The notes under the pieces are model-generated. The model was not told where the DNA came from and did not search any database. It worked only from the letters and a program-made list of their open reading frames with translations. From Trichostrongylus colubriformis (lineage: Eukaryota > Nematoda > Chromadorea > Rhabditida > Trichostrongylidae): a DNA stretch of 64,000 nucleotides. The position numbers were made by a program, and so were the translations under genes. The stretch is taken from positions 273,725-337,724 of the forward strand of contig OZ022260.1 in NCBI GenBank assembly GCA_963978905.1, read 5' to 3'. Numbering within the stretch: position 1 is the first letter of the stretch; the number at the start of each line of letters is the position of its first letter. Shown piece after piece: positions 19,101 through 31,700 of the stretch.

Positions 19101-20610
19101 GTACAGATGTGTACGGATGTGTACAAATGTGTACAGATGTGTACGGATGTGTACAAATGTGTTACAGATGTGTACAAATGTGTACAGATGTGTACGGATG
19201 TGTACAAATGTGTTACAGATGTGTACAAATGTGTACAGATGTGTACAGATGTGTACGGATGTGTACAGATGTGTACAAATGTGTACAAATGTGTACAAAT
19301 GTGTACGGATGTGTACAAATGTGTACAGATGTGTACGGATGTGTACAAATGTGTTACAGATGTGTACAAATGTGTACAGATGTGTACGGATGTGTACAAA
19401 TGTGTTACAGATGTGTACAAATGTGTACAGATGTGTACAGATGTGTACGGATGTGTACAAATGTGTACAGATGTGTACGGATGTGTACAAATGTGTTACA
19501 GATGTGTACAAATGTGTACAGATGTGTACAGATGTGTACAGATGTGTACAGATATGTACAAATGTGTACAGATGTGTACAAATGTGTACATATGTGTACG
19601 GATGTGTACAAATGTGTACAGATGTGTACAGATGTGTACAGATGTGTACGGATGTGTACAAATGTGTACAGATGTGTACAGATGTGTACAGATGTGTACA
19701 AATGTGTACAAATGTGTACAGATGTGTACAGATGTGTACAGATGTGTACAAATGTGTACATATGTGTACGGATGTGTACAAATGTGTACATATGTGTACA
19801 AATGTGTACATATGTGTACGGATGTGTACAAATGTGTACAGATGTGTACAGATGTGTACGGATGTGTACAAATGTGTACAGATGTGTACGGATGTGTACA
19901 AATGTGTTACAGATGTGTACAAATGTGTACAGATGTGTACGGATGTGTACAAATGTGTACAAATGTGTACAGATGTGTACAGATGTGTACGGGTGTGTAC
20001 AGATGTGTACAAATGTGTACAAATGTGTACAAATGTGTACAGATGTGTACAAATGTGTACAGATGTGTACGGATGTGTACAAATGTGTACAGATGTGTAC
20101 GGATGTGTACAAATGTGTACAAATGTGTACATATGTGTACGGATGTGTACAAATGTGTACAGATGTGTACAGATGTGTACAGATGTGTACAGATGTGTAC
20201 AGATGTGTACGGATGTGTACAAATGTGTACAGATGTGTACGGATGTGTACAAATGTGTTACAGATGTGTACAAATGTGTACATATGTGTACGGATGTGTA
20301 CAAATGTGTACAAATGTGTACAGATGTGTACAGATGTGTACAGATGTGTACAGATGTGTACGGATGTGTACAAATGTGTACAGATGTGTACAAATGTGTT
20401 ACAGATGTGTACAAATGTGTACAGATGTGTACAGATGTGTACAGATATGTACAAATGTGTACAGATGTGTACAGATGTGTACAAATGTGTACGGATGTGT
20501 ACAAATGTGCACAGATGTGTACAGATGTGGACAACTGTGTACAGATGTGTACAGATGTGTGCAGATGTGGAGAACTGTGTACAGATGCGGACAACTGTGT
20601 ACAGATGTGT
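13171..20610 (+). repeat. 10-bp satellite array, segment 1 (7.4 kb)
   Basis: Head-to-tail decamers, consensus ACAGATGTGT (equivalently TGTACAGATG), with frequent variants ACAAATGTGT, ACGGATGTGT and ACATATGTGT, rarer ACGGGTGTGT, ACAGATATGT, ACAGGTGTGT and GCAAATGTGT, and scattered 11-mers (GTGTTACAGAT). Variant order repeats at offsets of 2119 bp (around 14021 versus 16140) and 2500 bp (around 16140 versus 18640), so this is a higher-order structure and not random slippage. A 351-bp local duplication (17437 versus 17788) explains most of the difference between the two offsets. The last ~100 bp (20500-20610) are degenerate (GTGGACAACTG, GTGGAGAACTG), as array edges usually are. All long open frames here are by-products of the stop-free unit. 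Confidence 0.97.
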
Positions 20611-21532
20611 ATTTTTTGGCTCTGCCTGCTTGCTTTAATTTGCTTCATCAAAACCGTTTCTATGCAAATTCGAATCCGATTCGGCTTGCGCTACAGCTTC
20701 TCAGCGCTCTAGTCATAGCGTTAGAGACGCAGAATACGGTGCATTGACGGTGCCTCTTTACAAACGTTCGCTCTAATGAGGTGTCCATTATCTAAGGATA
20801 TACAAAGCATACGTGATTCCAATACTGGAGTATGCGTCTTAGATTTGGAGTACCAACGTGTGGCAGACGAGTATCGTGAAAATATATATCTGCGACAGTT
20901 ATCGGGATATATAAATTATATTTTATACCCAGCGTTGTTTTTCAATAGAATGTTTAATGTCCTGCATAATCCGTTATAAATTGACGTTGGGGAACAGGAA
21001 GGAATGTAACACCCAAATGCATTGTTCTGCCGCAAAGAATTTGTTTCCTTTGAAATAAAATTTGGAAAAGGACGATTAAATCTTTATGTCACACTAAATC
21101 GAACAAATCATCACGTTCAGTTCAATCAGTTTCAATCAACAAAGCAGCAACACGATGAAGACACAAAATTATGAAAGGTGAGTGCACGAAAACTCCAGTC
21201 AACTTAAAATATTTGTCGTCCTAAAATGTCTATGTAGGACGGATACGAGGGTGAAGAGAGTCGGTTCATCACTTAATATATAGCAAACATAACTAGTAAA
21301 TGTGAAATTTCACAGATGTGAATAGCTGTGCCAATAATATTTTCACAGAAATCATCAAGAATTATTGAAGATCACCGCAACTGAAAGCTAAACACATAAC
21401 CGAATGTGGGTTATTGAAGAGATATGGAAAAGTGATTGGAACATTGGATTGGAGTGGAACATGGAGAAACACGAAAGAAAAGCGTAGAATTTCTATTTTT
21501 TCCGATCTCCCACCACTTTTATTCCACTGTGC
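20611..21532. other. Spacer B, copy 1
   Basis: 922 bp of unique-type AT-rich sequence inside the satellite, from ATTTTTTGGCTCTGCC to ATTCCACTGTGC. It is repeated at 22566 and 29942. It contains an imperfect hairpin (20701-20733), a 67-codon open frame (20776-20979) and the motif TTCACAGATGTGAATAGC (about 21308-21325), which includes one satellite-like ACAGATGTG. Copy 1 differs from copy 2 by two visible substitutions (CTCAGCG versus CTCTGCG; CCAATAC versus CCAGTAC). Confidence 0.9.
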
Positions 21533-22565
21533 ACAAATGTGTACATATGTGTACGGATGTGTACAAATGTGTACAGATGTGTACAGATGTGTACAGATGT
21601 GTACGGATGTGTACAAATGTGTACAGATGTGTACAGATGTGTACAGATGTGTACAAATGTGTACAAATGTGTACATATGTGTACAGATGTGTACAGATGT
21701 GTACAAATGTGTACATATGTGTACGGATGTGTACAAATGTGTACATATGTGTACAAATGTGTACATATGTGTACGGATGTGTACAAATGTGTACAGATGT
21801 GTACAGATGTGTACGGATGTGTACAAATGTGTACAGATGTGTACGGATGTGTACAAATGTGTTACAGATGTGTACAAATGTGTACAGATGTGTACGGATG
21901 TGTACAAATGTGTACAAATGTGTACAGATGTGTACAGATGTGTACGGGTGTGTACAGATGTGTACAAATGTGTACAAATGTGTACAAATGTGTACAGATG
22001 TGTACAAATGTGTACAGATGTGTACGGATGTGTACAAATGTGTACAGATGTGTACGGATGTGTACAAATGTGTACAAATGTGTACATATGTGTACGGATG
22101 TGTACAAATGTGTACAGATGTGTACAGATGTGTACAGATGTGTACAGATGTGTACAGATGTGTACGGATGTGTACAAATGTGTACAGATGTGTACGGATG
22201 TGTACAAATGTGTTACAGATGTGTACAAATGTGTACATATGTGTACGGATGTGTACAAATGTGTACAAATGTGTACAGATGTGTACAGATGTGTACAGAT
22301 GTGTACAGATGTGTACGGATGTGTACAAATGTGTACAGATGTGTACAAATGTGTTACAGATGTGTACAAATGTGTACAGATGTGTACAGATGTGTACAGA
22401 TATGTACAAATGTGTACAGATGTGTACAGATGTGTACAAATGTGTACGGATGTGTACAAATGTGCACAGATGTGTACAGATGTGGACAACTGTGTACAGA
22501 TGTGTACAGATGTGTGCAGATGTGGAGAACTGTGTACAGATGCGGACAACTGTGTACAGATGTGT
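21533..22565 (+). repeat. 10-bp satellite array, segment 2 (1.03 kb)
   Basis: The same decamer family lies between spacer B copies 1 and 2. Its right part is a near copy of the end of segment 1 at an offset of 1955 bp, including the degenerate edge units before spacer B. This shows that spacer B was duplicated together with about 1 kb of flanking satellite. Confidence 0.95.
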
Positions 22566-23487
22566 ATTTTTTGGCTCTGCCTGCTTGCTTTAATTTGCTT
22601 CATCAAAACCGTTTCTATGCAAATTCGAATCCGATTCGGCTTGCGCTACAGCTTCTCTGCGCTCTAGTCATAGCGTTAGAGACGCAGAATACGGTGCATT
22701 GACGGTGCCTCTTTACAAACGTTCGCTCTAATGAGGTGTCCATTATCTAAGGATATACAAAGCATACGTGATTCCAGTACTGGAGTATGCGTCTTAGATT
22801 TGGAGTACCAACGTGTGGCAGACGAGTATCGTGAAAATATATATCTGCGACAGTTATCGGGATATATAAATTATATTTTATACCCAGCGTTGTTTTTCAA
22901 TAGAATGTTTAATGTCCTGCATAATCCGTTATAAATTGACGTTGGGGAACAGGAAGGAATGTAACACCCAAATGCATTGTTCTGCCGCAAAGAATTTGTT
23001 TCCTTTGAAATAAAATTTGGAAAAGGACGATTAAATCTTTATGTCACACTAAATCGAACAAATCATCACGTTCAGTTCAATCAGTTTCAATCAACAAAGC
23101 AGCAACACGATGAAGACACAAAATTATGAAAGGTGAGTGCACGAAAACTCCAGTCAACTTAAAATATTTGTCGTCCTAAAATGTCTATGTAGGACGGATA
23201 CGAGGGTGAAGAGAGTCGGTTCATCACTTAATATATAGCAAACATAACTAGTAAATGTGAAATTTCACAGATGTGAATAGCTGTGCCAATAATATTTTCA
23301 CAGAAATCATCAAGAATTATTGAAGATCACCGCAACTGAAAGCTAAACACATAACCGAATGTGGGTTATTGAAGAGATATGGAAAAGTGATTGGAACATT
23401 GGATTGGAGTGGAACATGGAGAAACACGAAAGAAAAGCGTAGAATTTCTATTTTTTCCGATCTCCCACCACTTTTATTCCACTGTGC
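22566..23487. other. Spacer B, copy 2
   Basis: 922 bp, offset 1955 bp from copy 1 and 7376 bp from copy 3. A hairpin at 22656-22688 has arms TCTGCGCTCTA and TAGAG-A-CGCAGA with a 10-base loop; in copy 1 one base of the stem is mismatched. Confidence 0.9.
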
Positions 23488-23825
23488 ACAAATGTGTACA
23501 TATGTGTACGGATGTGTACAAATGTGTACAGATGCGTACAGATGTGTACAGATGTGTACGGATGTGTACAAATGTGTACAGATGTGTACAGATGTGTACA
23601 GATGTGTACAAATGTGTACAAATGTGTACAAATGTGTACAGATGTGTACAAATGTGTACAGATGTGTACAGATGTGTACAGATGTGTACGGATGTGTACA
23701 AATGTGTACAGGTGTGTACAGATGTGTACAAATGTGTACAGATGTGTACAAATGTGTACAGATGTGTACAAATGTGTACATATGTGTACGGATGTGTACA
23801 AATGTGTACAGATGTGTACAGATGT
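23488..23825 (+). repeat. 10-bp satellite array, segment 3 (0.34 kb)
   Basis: A short array joins spacer B copy 2 to spacer A copy 2. It contains the diagnostic variants ACAGATGCGT and ACAGGTGTGT. It ends at GATGT/ATTTGCAG, the satellite-spacer A junction, which is repeated at 31201/31202. Confidence 0.95.
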
Positions 23826-24324
23826 ATTTGCAGAAATGAAAATGTTCAGGAAATCGGCTTGTGAAATCAGCTTTACCAATATAGGCGATTCGTGGCGAAG
23901 TTCATAGAATAAGCGATTCCTAGCAATGCTATGAACTTTCCTGGATGTTCGTTTAGAACCAGCTTGACACTTTCCAACAGATTCAAGCGGTCAAGCACGT
24001 GTTGAAAATAATGAGAAAAAATAAGGCCCCTCCCGCCTTCCCTGTGACTATCCCACTGATCACAGACACGTTAGGTGTCTTCCCCTCACAGATTCCTCAA
24101 CCAATGCTTAGCCCTACTTTCAAAACGCTCTAGATATCAGCACTCCTCCCCATACTTCACATTGCCTGAAGCACTCCTATCCTATGAGCCCAGTCCGTGC
24201 CTCGCACGGGATACCTTCTGAGGTTATGATACAAAAACTGAGACCCCACTGAAGGCCACCTCTCAGTTTTCAAGCGGTTGCCACGATCCACTTTTGGAGC
24301 AAATAAAACAAACAATGAAATAAG
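23826..24324. other. Spacer A, copy 2
   Basis: 499 bp, matching 12672-13170 with two visible substitutions. Its left neighbour is satellite instead of the unique flank found at copy 1. It is therefore a duplicate cut at the ATTTGCAG boundary and joined to satellite. Confidence 0.9.
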
Positions 24325-27300
24325 ACAAATGTGTACAGATGTGTACAGATGTGTACAAATGTGTACATATGTGTACGGATGTGTACAAATGTGTACAGAT
24401 GTGTACAGATGTGTACAAATGTGTACAGATGTGTACAGATGTGTACAGATGTGTACAGATGTGTACAGATGTGTACAGATGTGTACAAATGTGTACAGAT
24501 GTGTACAAATGTGTACAAATGTGTACAAATGTGTACAAATGTGTACAGATGTGTACAAATGTGTACAGATGTGTACAGATGTGTACAAATGTGTACAGAT
24601 GTGTACAGATGTGTACAAATGTGTACATATGTGTACGGATGTGTACAAATGTGTACAGATGTGTACAGATGTGTACAGATGTGTACAGATGTGTACAGAT
24701 ATGTACAGATGTGTACGGATGTGTACAAATGTGTACAGATGTGTACGGACGTGTACAAATGTGTACAGATGTGTACGGATGTGTACAAATGTGTACAGAT
24801 GTGTACGGATGTGTACAAATGTGTTACAGATGTGTACAGATGTGTACGAATGTGTACAAATGTGTACAGATGTGTACGGATGTGTACAGATGTGTACAGA
24901 TGTGTACAGATGTGTACAGATGTGTACAGATGTGTACGGATGTGTACAAATGTGTACAGATGTGTACGGATGTGTACAAATGTGTTACAGATGTGTGCAA
25001 ATGTGTACAGATGTGTACAGATGTGTACAGATGTGTACGGATGTGTACAAATGTGTACAGGTGTGTACAGATGTGTACAAATGTGTACGGATGTGTACAA
25101 ATGTGTACAGATGTGTACAGATGTGTACAGATGTGTACAAATGTGTACAAATGTGTACAGATGTGTACAGATGTGTACAGATGTGTACGGATGTGTACAA
25201 ATGTGTACAGATGTGTACGGATGTGTACAAATGTGTTACAGATGTGTACAAATGTGTACAGATGTGTACAGATGTGTACAGATGTGTACAGATATGTACA
25301 AATGTGTACAGATGTGTACAGATGTGTACAGATGTGTACGGATGTGTACAAATGTGTACAGATGTGTACGGATGTGTACAAATGTGTACAAATGTGTACA
25401 GATGTGTACAAATGTGTACAGATGTGTACAGATGTGTACAGATGTGTACAAATGTGTACAGATGTGTACAAATGTGTACATATGTGTACGGATGTGTACA
25501 AAGGTGTACAGATGTGTACAAATGTGTACAGATGTGTACGGATGTGTACAAATGTGTTACAGATGTGTACAAATGTGTACATATGTGTACGGATGTGTAC
25601 AAATGTGTACAGATGTGTACAGATGTGTACAGATGTGTACAGATGTGTACGGATGTGTACAAATGTGTACAGATGTGTACGGATGTGTACAAATGTGTTA
25701 CAGATGTGTACAAATGTGTACAGATGTGTACGGATGTGTACAAATGTGTTACAGATGTGTACAAATGTGTACAGATGTGTACAGATGTGTACGGATGTGT
25801 ACAAATGTGTACAGATGTGTACGGATGTGTACAAATGTGTTACAGATGTGTACAAATGTGTACAGATGTGTACGGATGTGTACAAATGTGTTACAGATGT
25901 GTACAAATGTGTACAGATGTGTACAGATGTGTACGGATGTGTACAAATGTGTACAGATGTGTACGGATGTGTACAAATGTGTTGCAGATGTGTACAAATG
26001 TGTACAGATGTGTACAGATGTGTACAGATGTGTACAGATATGTACAAATGTGTACAGATGTGTACAAATGTGTACATATGTGTACGGATGTGTACAAATG
26101 TGTACAGATGTGTACAGATGTGTACGGATGTGTACAAATGTGTACAGATGTGTACAGATGTGTACAGATGTGTACAAATGTGTACAAATGTGTACAGATG
26201 TGTACAGATGTGTACAGATGTGTACAAATGTGTACATATGTGTACGGATGTGTACAAATGTGTACATATGTGTACAAATGTGTACATATGTGTACGGATG
26301 TGTACAAATGTGTACAGATGTGTACAGATGTGTACAGATGTGTACAGATGTGTACAGATGTGTACGGATGTGTACAAATGTGTACAGATGTGTACGGATG
26401 TGTACGGATGTGTACAAATGTGTACAGATGTGTACAGATGTGTACAGATGTGTACGGATGTGTACAAATGTGTACAGATGTGTACAGATGTGTACAGATG
26501 TGTACAAATGTGTACAAATGTGTACAGATGTGTACAGATGTGTACAGATGTGTACAAATGTGTACATATGTGTACGGATGTGTACAAATGTGTACATATG
26601 TGTACGGATGTGTACAGATGTGTACAGATGTGTACGGATGTGTACAAATGTGTACAGATGTGTACGGATGTGTACAAATGTGTACAAATGTGTACAAATG
26701 TGTACGGATGTGTACAAATGTGTACAGATGTGTACGGATGTGTACAAATGTGTTACAGATGTGTACAAATGTGTACAAATGTGTACGGATGTGTACAAAT
26801 GTGTACAGATGTGTACGGATGTGTACAAATGTGTTACAGATGTGTACAAATGTGTACAGATGTGTACGGATGTGTACAAATGTGTTACAGATGTGTACAA
26901 ATGTGTACAGATGTGTACAGATGTGTACGGATGTGTACAAATGTGTACAGATGTGTACGGATGTGTACATATGTGTACGGATGTGTACAAATGTGTACAG
27001 ATGTGTACAGATGTGTACAGATGTGTACAGATGTGTACAGATGTGTACAAATGTGTACAAATGTGTACAGATGTGTACAGATGTGTACAGATGTGTACAA
27101 ATGTGTACATATGTGTACGGATGTGTACAAATGTGTACATATGTGTACGGATGTGTACAAATGTGTACATATGTGTACGGATGTGTACAGATGTGTACAG
27201 ATGTGTACGGATGTGTACAAATGTGTACAGATGTGTACGGATGTGTACAAATGTGTACAGATGTGTACGGATGTGTACAAATGTGTTACAGATGTGTACA

Positions 27301-29941
27301 AATGTGTTACAGATGTGTACAAATGTGTACAGATGTGTACGGATGTGTACAAATGTGTTACAGATGTGTACAAATGTGTACAGATGTGTACAGATGTGTA
27401 CGGATGTGTACAAATGTGTACAGATGTGTACGGATGTGTACAAATGTGTACATATGTGTACAAATGTGTACATATGTGTACAGATGTGTACAGATGTGTA
27501 CAGATATGTACAAATGTGTACAGATGTGTACAAATGTGTACATATGTGTACGGATGTGTACAAATGTGAACAGATGTGTACAGATGTGTACAAATGTGTA
27601 CATATGTGTACGGATGTGTACAAATGTGTACATATGTGTACGGATGTGTACAGATGTGTACAGATGTGTACGGATGTGTACAAATGTGTACAGATGTGTA
27701 CGGATGTGTACAAATGTGTACGGATGTGTACAAATGTGTACAGATGTGTACAGATGTGTACAGATGTGTACAGATGTGTACGGATGTGTACAAATGTGTA
27801 CAGATGTGTACGGATGTGTACAAATGTGTTACAGATGTGTACAAATGTGTACAGATGTGTACGGATGTGTACAAATGTGTTACAGATGTGTACAAATGTG
27901 TACAGATGTGTACAGATGTGTACGGATGTGTACAAATGTGTACAGATGTGTACGGATGTGTACAAATGTGTTACAGATGTGTACAAATGTGTACAGATGT
28001 GTACGGATGTGTACAAATGTGTTACAGATGTGTACAAATGTGTACAGATGTGTACAGATGTGTACGGATGTGTACAAATGTGTACAGATGTGTACGGATG
28101 TGTACAAATGTGTTACAGATGTGTACAAATGTGTACAGATGTGTACAGATGTGTACAGATGTGTACAGATATGTACAAATGTGTACATATGTGTACGGAT
28201 GTGTACAAATGTGTACATATGTGTACAAATGTGTACATATGTGTACGGATGTGTACAAATGTGTACAGATGTGTACAGATGTGTACAGATGTGTACAGAT
28301 GTGTACAGATGTGTACGGATGTGTACAAATGTGTACAGATGTGTACGGATGTGTACGGATGTGTACAAATGTGTACAGATGTGTACAGATGTGTACAGAT
28401 GTGTACGGATGTGTACAAATGTGTACAGATGTGTACAGATGTGTACAGATGTGTACAAATGTGTACAAATGTGTACAGATGTGTACAGATGTGTACAGAT
28501 GTGTACAAATGTGTACATATGTGTACGGATGTGTACAAATGTGTACATATGTGTACGGATGTGTACAGATGTGTACAGATGTGTACGGATGTGTACAAAT
28601 GTGTACAGATGTGTACGGATGTGTACAAATGTGTACAAATGTGTACAAATGTGTACAAATGTGTACGGATGTGTACAAATGTGTACAGATGTGTACGGAT
28701 GTGTACAAATGTGTTACAGATGTGTACAAATGTGTACAAATGTGTACGGATGTGTACAAATGTGTACAGATGTGTACGGATGTGTACAAATGTGTTACAG
28801 ATGTGTACAAATGTGTACAGATGTGTACGGATGTGTACAAATGTGTTACAGATGTGTACAAATGTGTACAGATGTGTACAGATGTGTACGGATGTGTACA
28901 AATGTGTACAGATGTGTACGGATGTGTACATATGTGTACGGATGTGTACAAATGTGTACAGATGTGTACAGATGTGTACGGATGTGTACAAATGTGTACA
29001 GATGTGTACAGATGTGTACAGATGTGTACAAATGTGTACAGATGTGTACAGATGTGTACAGATGTGTACGGATGTGTACAAATGTGTACAGATGTGTACA
29101 AATGTGTACAAATGTGTTACAGATGTGTACGGATGTGTACAAATGTGTACAGATGTGTACAGATGTGTACAGATGTGTACAGATGTGTACAGATGTGTAC
29201 GGATGTGTACAAATGTGTACAGATGTGTACGGATGTGTACGGATGTGTACAAATGTGTACAGATGTGTACAGATGTGTACAGATGTGTACGGATGTGTAC
29301 AAATGTGTTACAGATGTGTACAAATGTGTACAGATGTGTACAGATGTGTACGGATGTGTACAAATGTGTACAGATGTGTACGGATGTGTACATATGTGTA
29401 CGGATGTGTACAAATGTGTACAGATGTGTACGGATGTGTACAAATGTGTACAAATGTGTACATATGTGTACGGATGTGTACAAATGTGTACAGATGTGTA
29501 CAGATGTGTACAGATGTGTACAGATGTGTACAGATGTGTACGGATGTGTACAAATGTGTACAGATGTGTACGGATGTGTACAAATGTGTTACAGATGTGT
29601 ACAAATGTGTACATATGTGTACGGATGTGTACAAATGTGTACAAATGTGTACAGATGTGTACAGATGTGTACAGATGTGTACAGATGTGTACGGATGTGT
29701 ACAAATGTGTACAGATGTGTACAAATGTGTTACAGATGTGTACAAATGTGTACAGATGTGTACAGATGTGTACAGATATGTACAAATGTGTACAGATGTG
29801 TACAGATGTGTACAAATGTGTACGGATGTGTACAAATGTGCACAGATGTGTACAGATGTGGACAACTGTGTACAGATGTGTACAGATGTGTGCAGATGTG
29901 GAGAACTGTGTACAGATGCGGACAACTGTGTACAGATGTGT
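24325..29941 (+). repeat. 10-bp satellite array, segment 4 (5.6 kb)
   Basis: The decamer family as in segment 1, with markers ACGGACGTGT (24747), ACGAATGTGT (24847), GCAAATG (about 24998), ACAAAGGTG (25499) and GAACAG (27568). It ends with the degenerate edge units before spacer B copy 3, as in segments 1 and 2. There are frequent 11-mers (GTTACAG), sometimes two within 30 bp. Confidence 0.96.
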
Positions 29942-30863
29942 ATTTTTTGGCTCTGCCTGCTTGCTTTAATTTGCTTCATCAAAACCGTTTCTATGCAAAT
30001 TCGAATCCGATTCGGCTTGCGCTACAGCTTCTCTGCGCTCTAGTCATAGCGTTAGAGACGCAGAATACGGTGCATTGACGGTGCCTCTTTACAAACGTTC
30101 GCTCTAATGAGGTGTCCATTATCTAAGGATATACAAAGCATACGTGATTCCAGTACTGGAGTATGCGTCTTAGATTTGGAGTACCAACGTGTGGCAGACG
30201 AGTATCGTGAAAATATATATCTGCGACAGTTATCGGGATATGTAAATTATATTTTATACCCAGCGTTGTTTTTCAATAGAATGTTTAATGTCCTGCATAA
30301 TCCGTTATAAATTGACGTTGGGGAACAGGAAGGAATGTAACACCCAAATGCATTGTTCTGCCGCAAAGAATTTGTTTCCTTTGAAATAAAATTTGGAAAA
30401 GGACGATTAAATCTTTATGTCACACTAAATCGAACAAATCATCACGTTCAGTTCAATCAGTTTCAATCAACAAAGCAGCAACACGATGAAGACACAAAAT
30501 TATGAAAGGTGAGTGCACGAAAACTCCAGTCAACTTAAAATATTTGTCGTCCTAAAATGTCTATGTAGGACGGATACGAGGGTGAAGAGAGTCGGTTCAT
30601 CACTTAATATATAGCAAACATAACTAGTAAATGTGAAATTTCACAGATGTGAATAGCTGTGCCAATAATATTTTCACAGAAATCATCAAGAATTATTGAA
30701 GATCACCGCAACTGAAAGCTAAACACATAACCGAATGTGGGTTATTGAAGAGATATGGAAAAGTGATTGGAACATTGGATTGGAGTGGAACATGGAGAAA
30801 CACGAAAGAAAAGCGTAGAATTTCTATTTTTTCCGATCTCCCACCACTTTTATTCCACTGTGC
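29942..30863. other. Spacer B, copy 3
   Basis: 922 bp, identical to copy 2 as far as I can read except GGATATGTAAAT (about 30236) for GGATATATAAAT. It carries the same hairpin, at 30032-30064. Confidence 0.9.
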
Positions 30864-31201
30864 ACAAATGTGTACATATGTGTACGGATGTGTACAAATG
30901 TGTACAGATGCGTACAGATGTGTACAGATGTGTACGGATGTGTACAAATGTGTACAGATGTGTACAGATGTGTACAGATGTGTACAAATGTGTACAAATG
31001 TGTACAAATGTGTACAGATGTGTACAAATGTGTACAGATGTGTACAGATGTGTACAGATGTGTACGGATGTGTACAAATGTGTACAGGTGTGTACAGATG
31101 TGTACAAATGTGTACAGATGTGTACAAATGTGTACAGATGTGTACAAATGTGTACATATGTGTACGGATGTGTACAAATGTGTACAGATGTGTACAGATG
31201 T
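30864..31201 (+). repeat. 10-bp satellite array, segment 5 (0.34 kb)
   Basis: Counterpart of segment 3 at an offset of 7376 bp, with the same variant order and the same ACAGATGCGT marker. Confidence 0.95.
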
Positions 31202-31700
31202 ATTTGCAGAAATGAAAATGTTCAGGAAATCGGCTTGTGAAATCAGCTTTACCAATATAGGCGATTCGTGGCGAAGTTCATAGAATAAGCGATTCCTAGC
31301 AATGCTATGAACTTTCCTGGATGTTCGTTTAGAACCAGCTTGACACTTTCCAACAGATTCAAGCGGTCAAGCACGTGTTGAAAATAATGAGAAAAAATAA
31401 GGCCCCTCCCGCCTTCCCTGTGACTATCCCACTGATCACAGACACGTTAGGTGTCTTCCCCTCACAGATTCCTCAACCAATGCTTAGCCCTACTTTCAAA
31501 ACGCTCTAGATATCAGCACTCCTCCCCATACTTCACATTGCCTGAAGCACTCCTATCCTATGAGCCCAGTCCGTGCCTCGCACGGGATACCTTCTGAGGT
31601 TATGATACAAAAACTGAGACCCCACTGAAGGCCACCTCTCAGTTTTCAAGCGGTTGCCACGATCCACTTTTGGAGCAAATAAAACAAACAATGAAATAAG
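31202..31700. other. Spacer A, copy 3
   Basis: 499 bp, identical to copy 2 as far as I can read, with satellite on both sides. Confidence 0.9.

Noticed and set aside
13124..20747. Several overlapping open frames of about 2,500 codons on the plus strand and long ones on the minus strand (also 24278-30078, 31707-36916, 38650-60720).
   Set aside because: They follow from a stop-free 10-bp unit: all frames are open, they overlap each other on both strands, and the translation is a simple decapeptide repeat. No promoter, splice signals or codon bias supports a gene.
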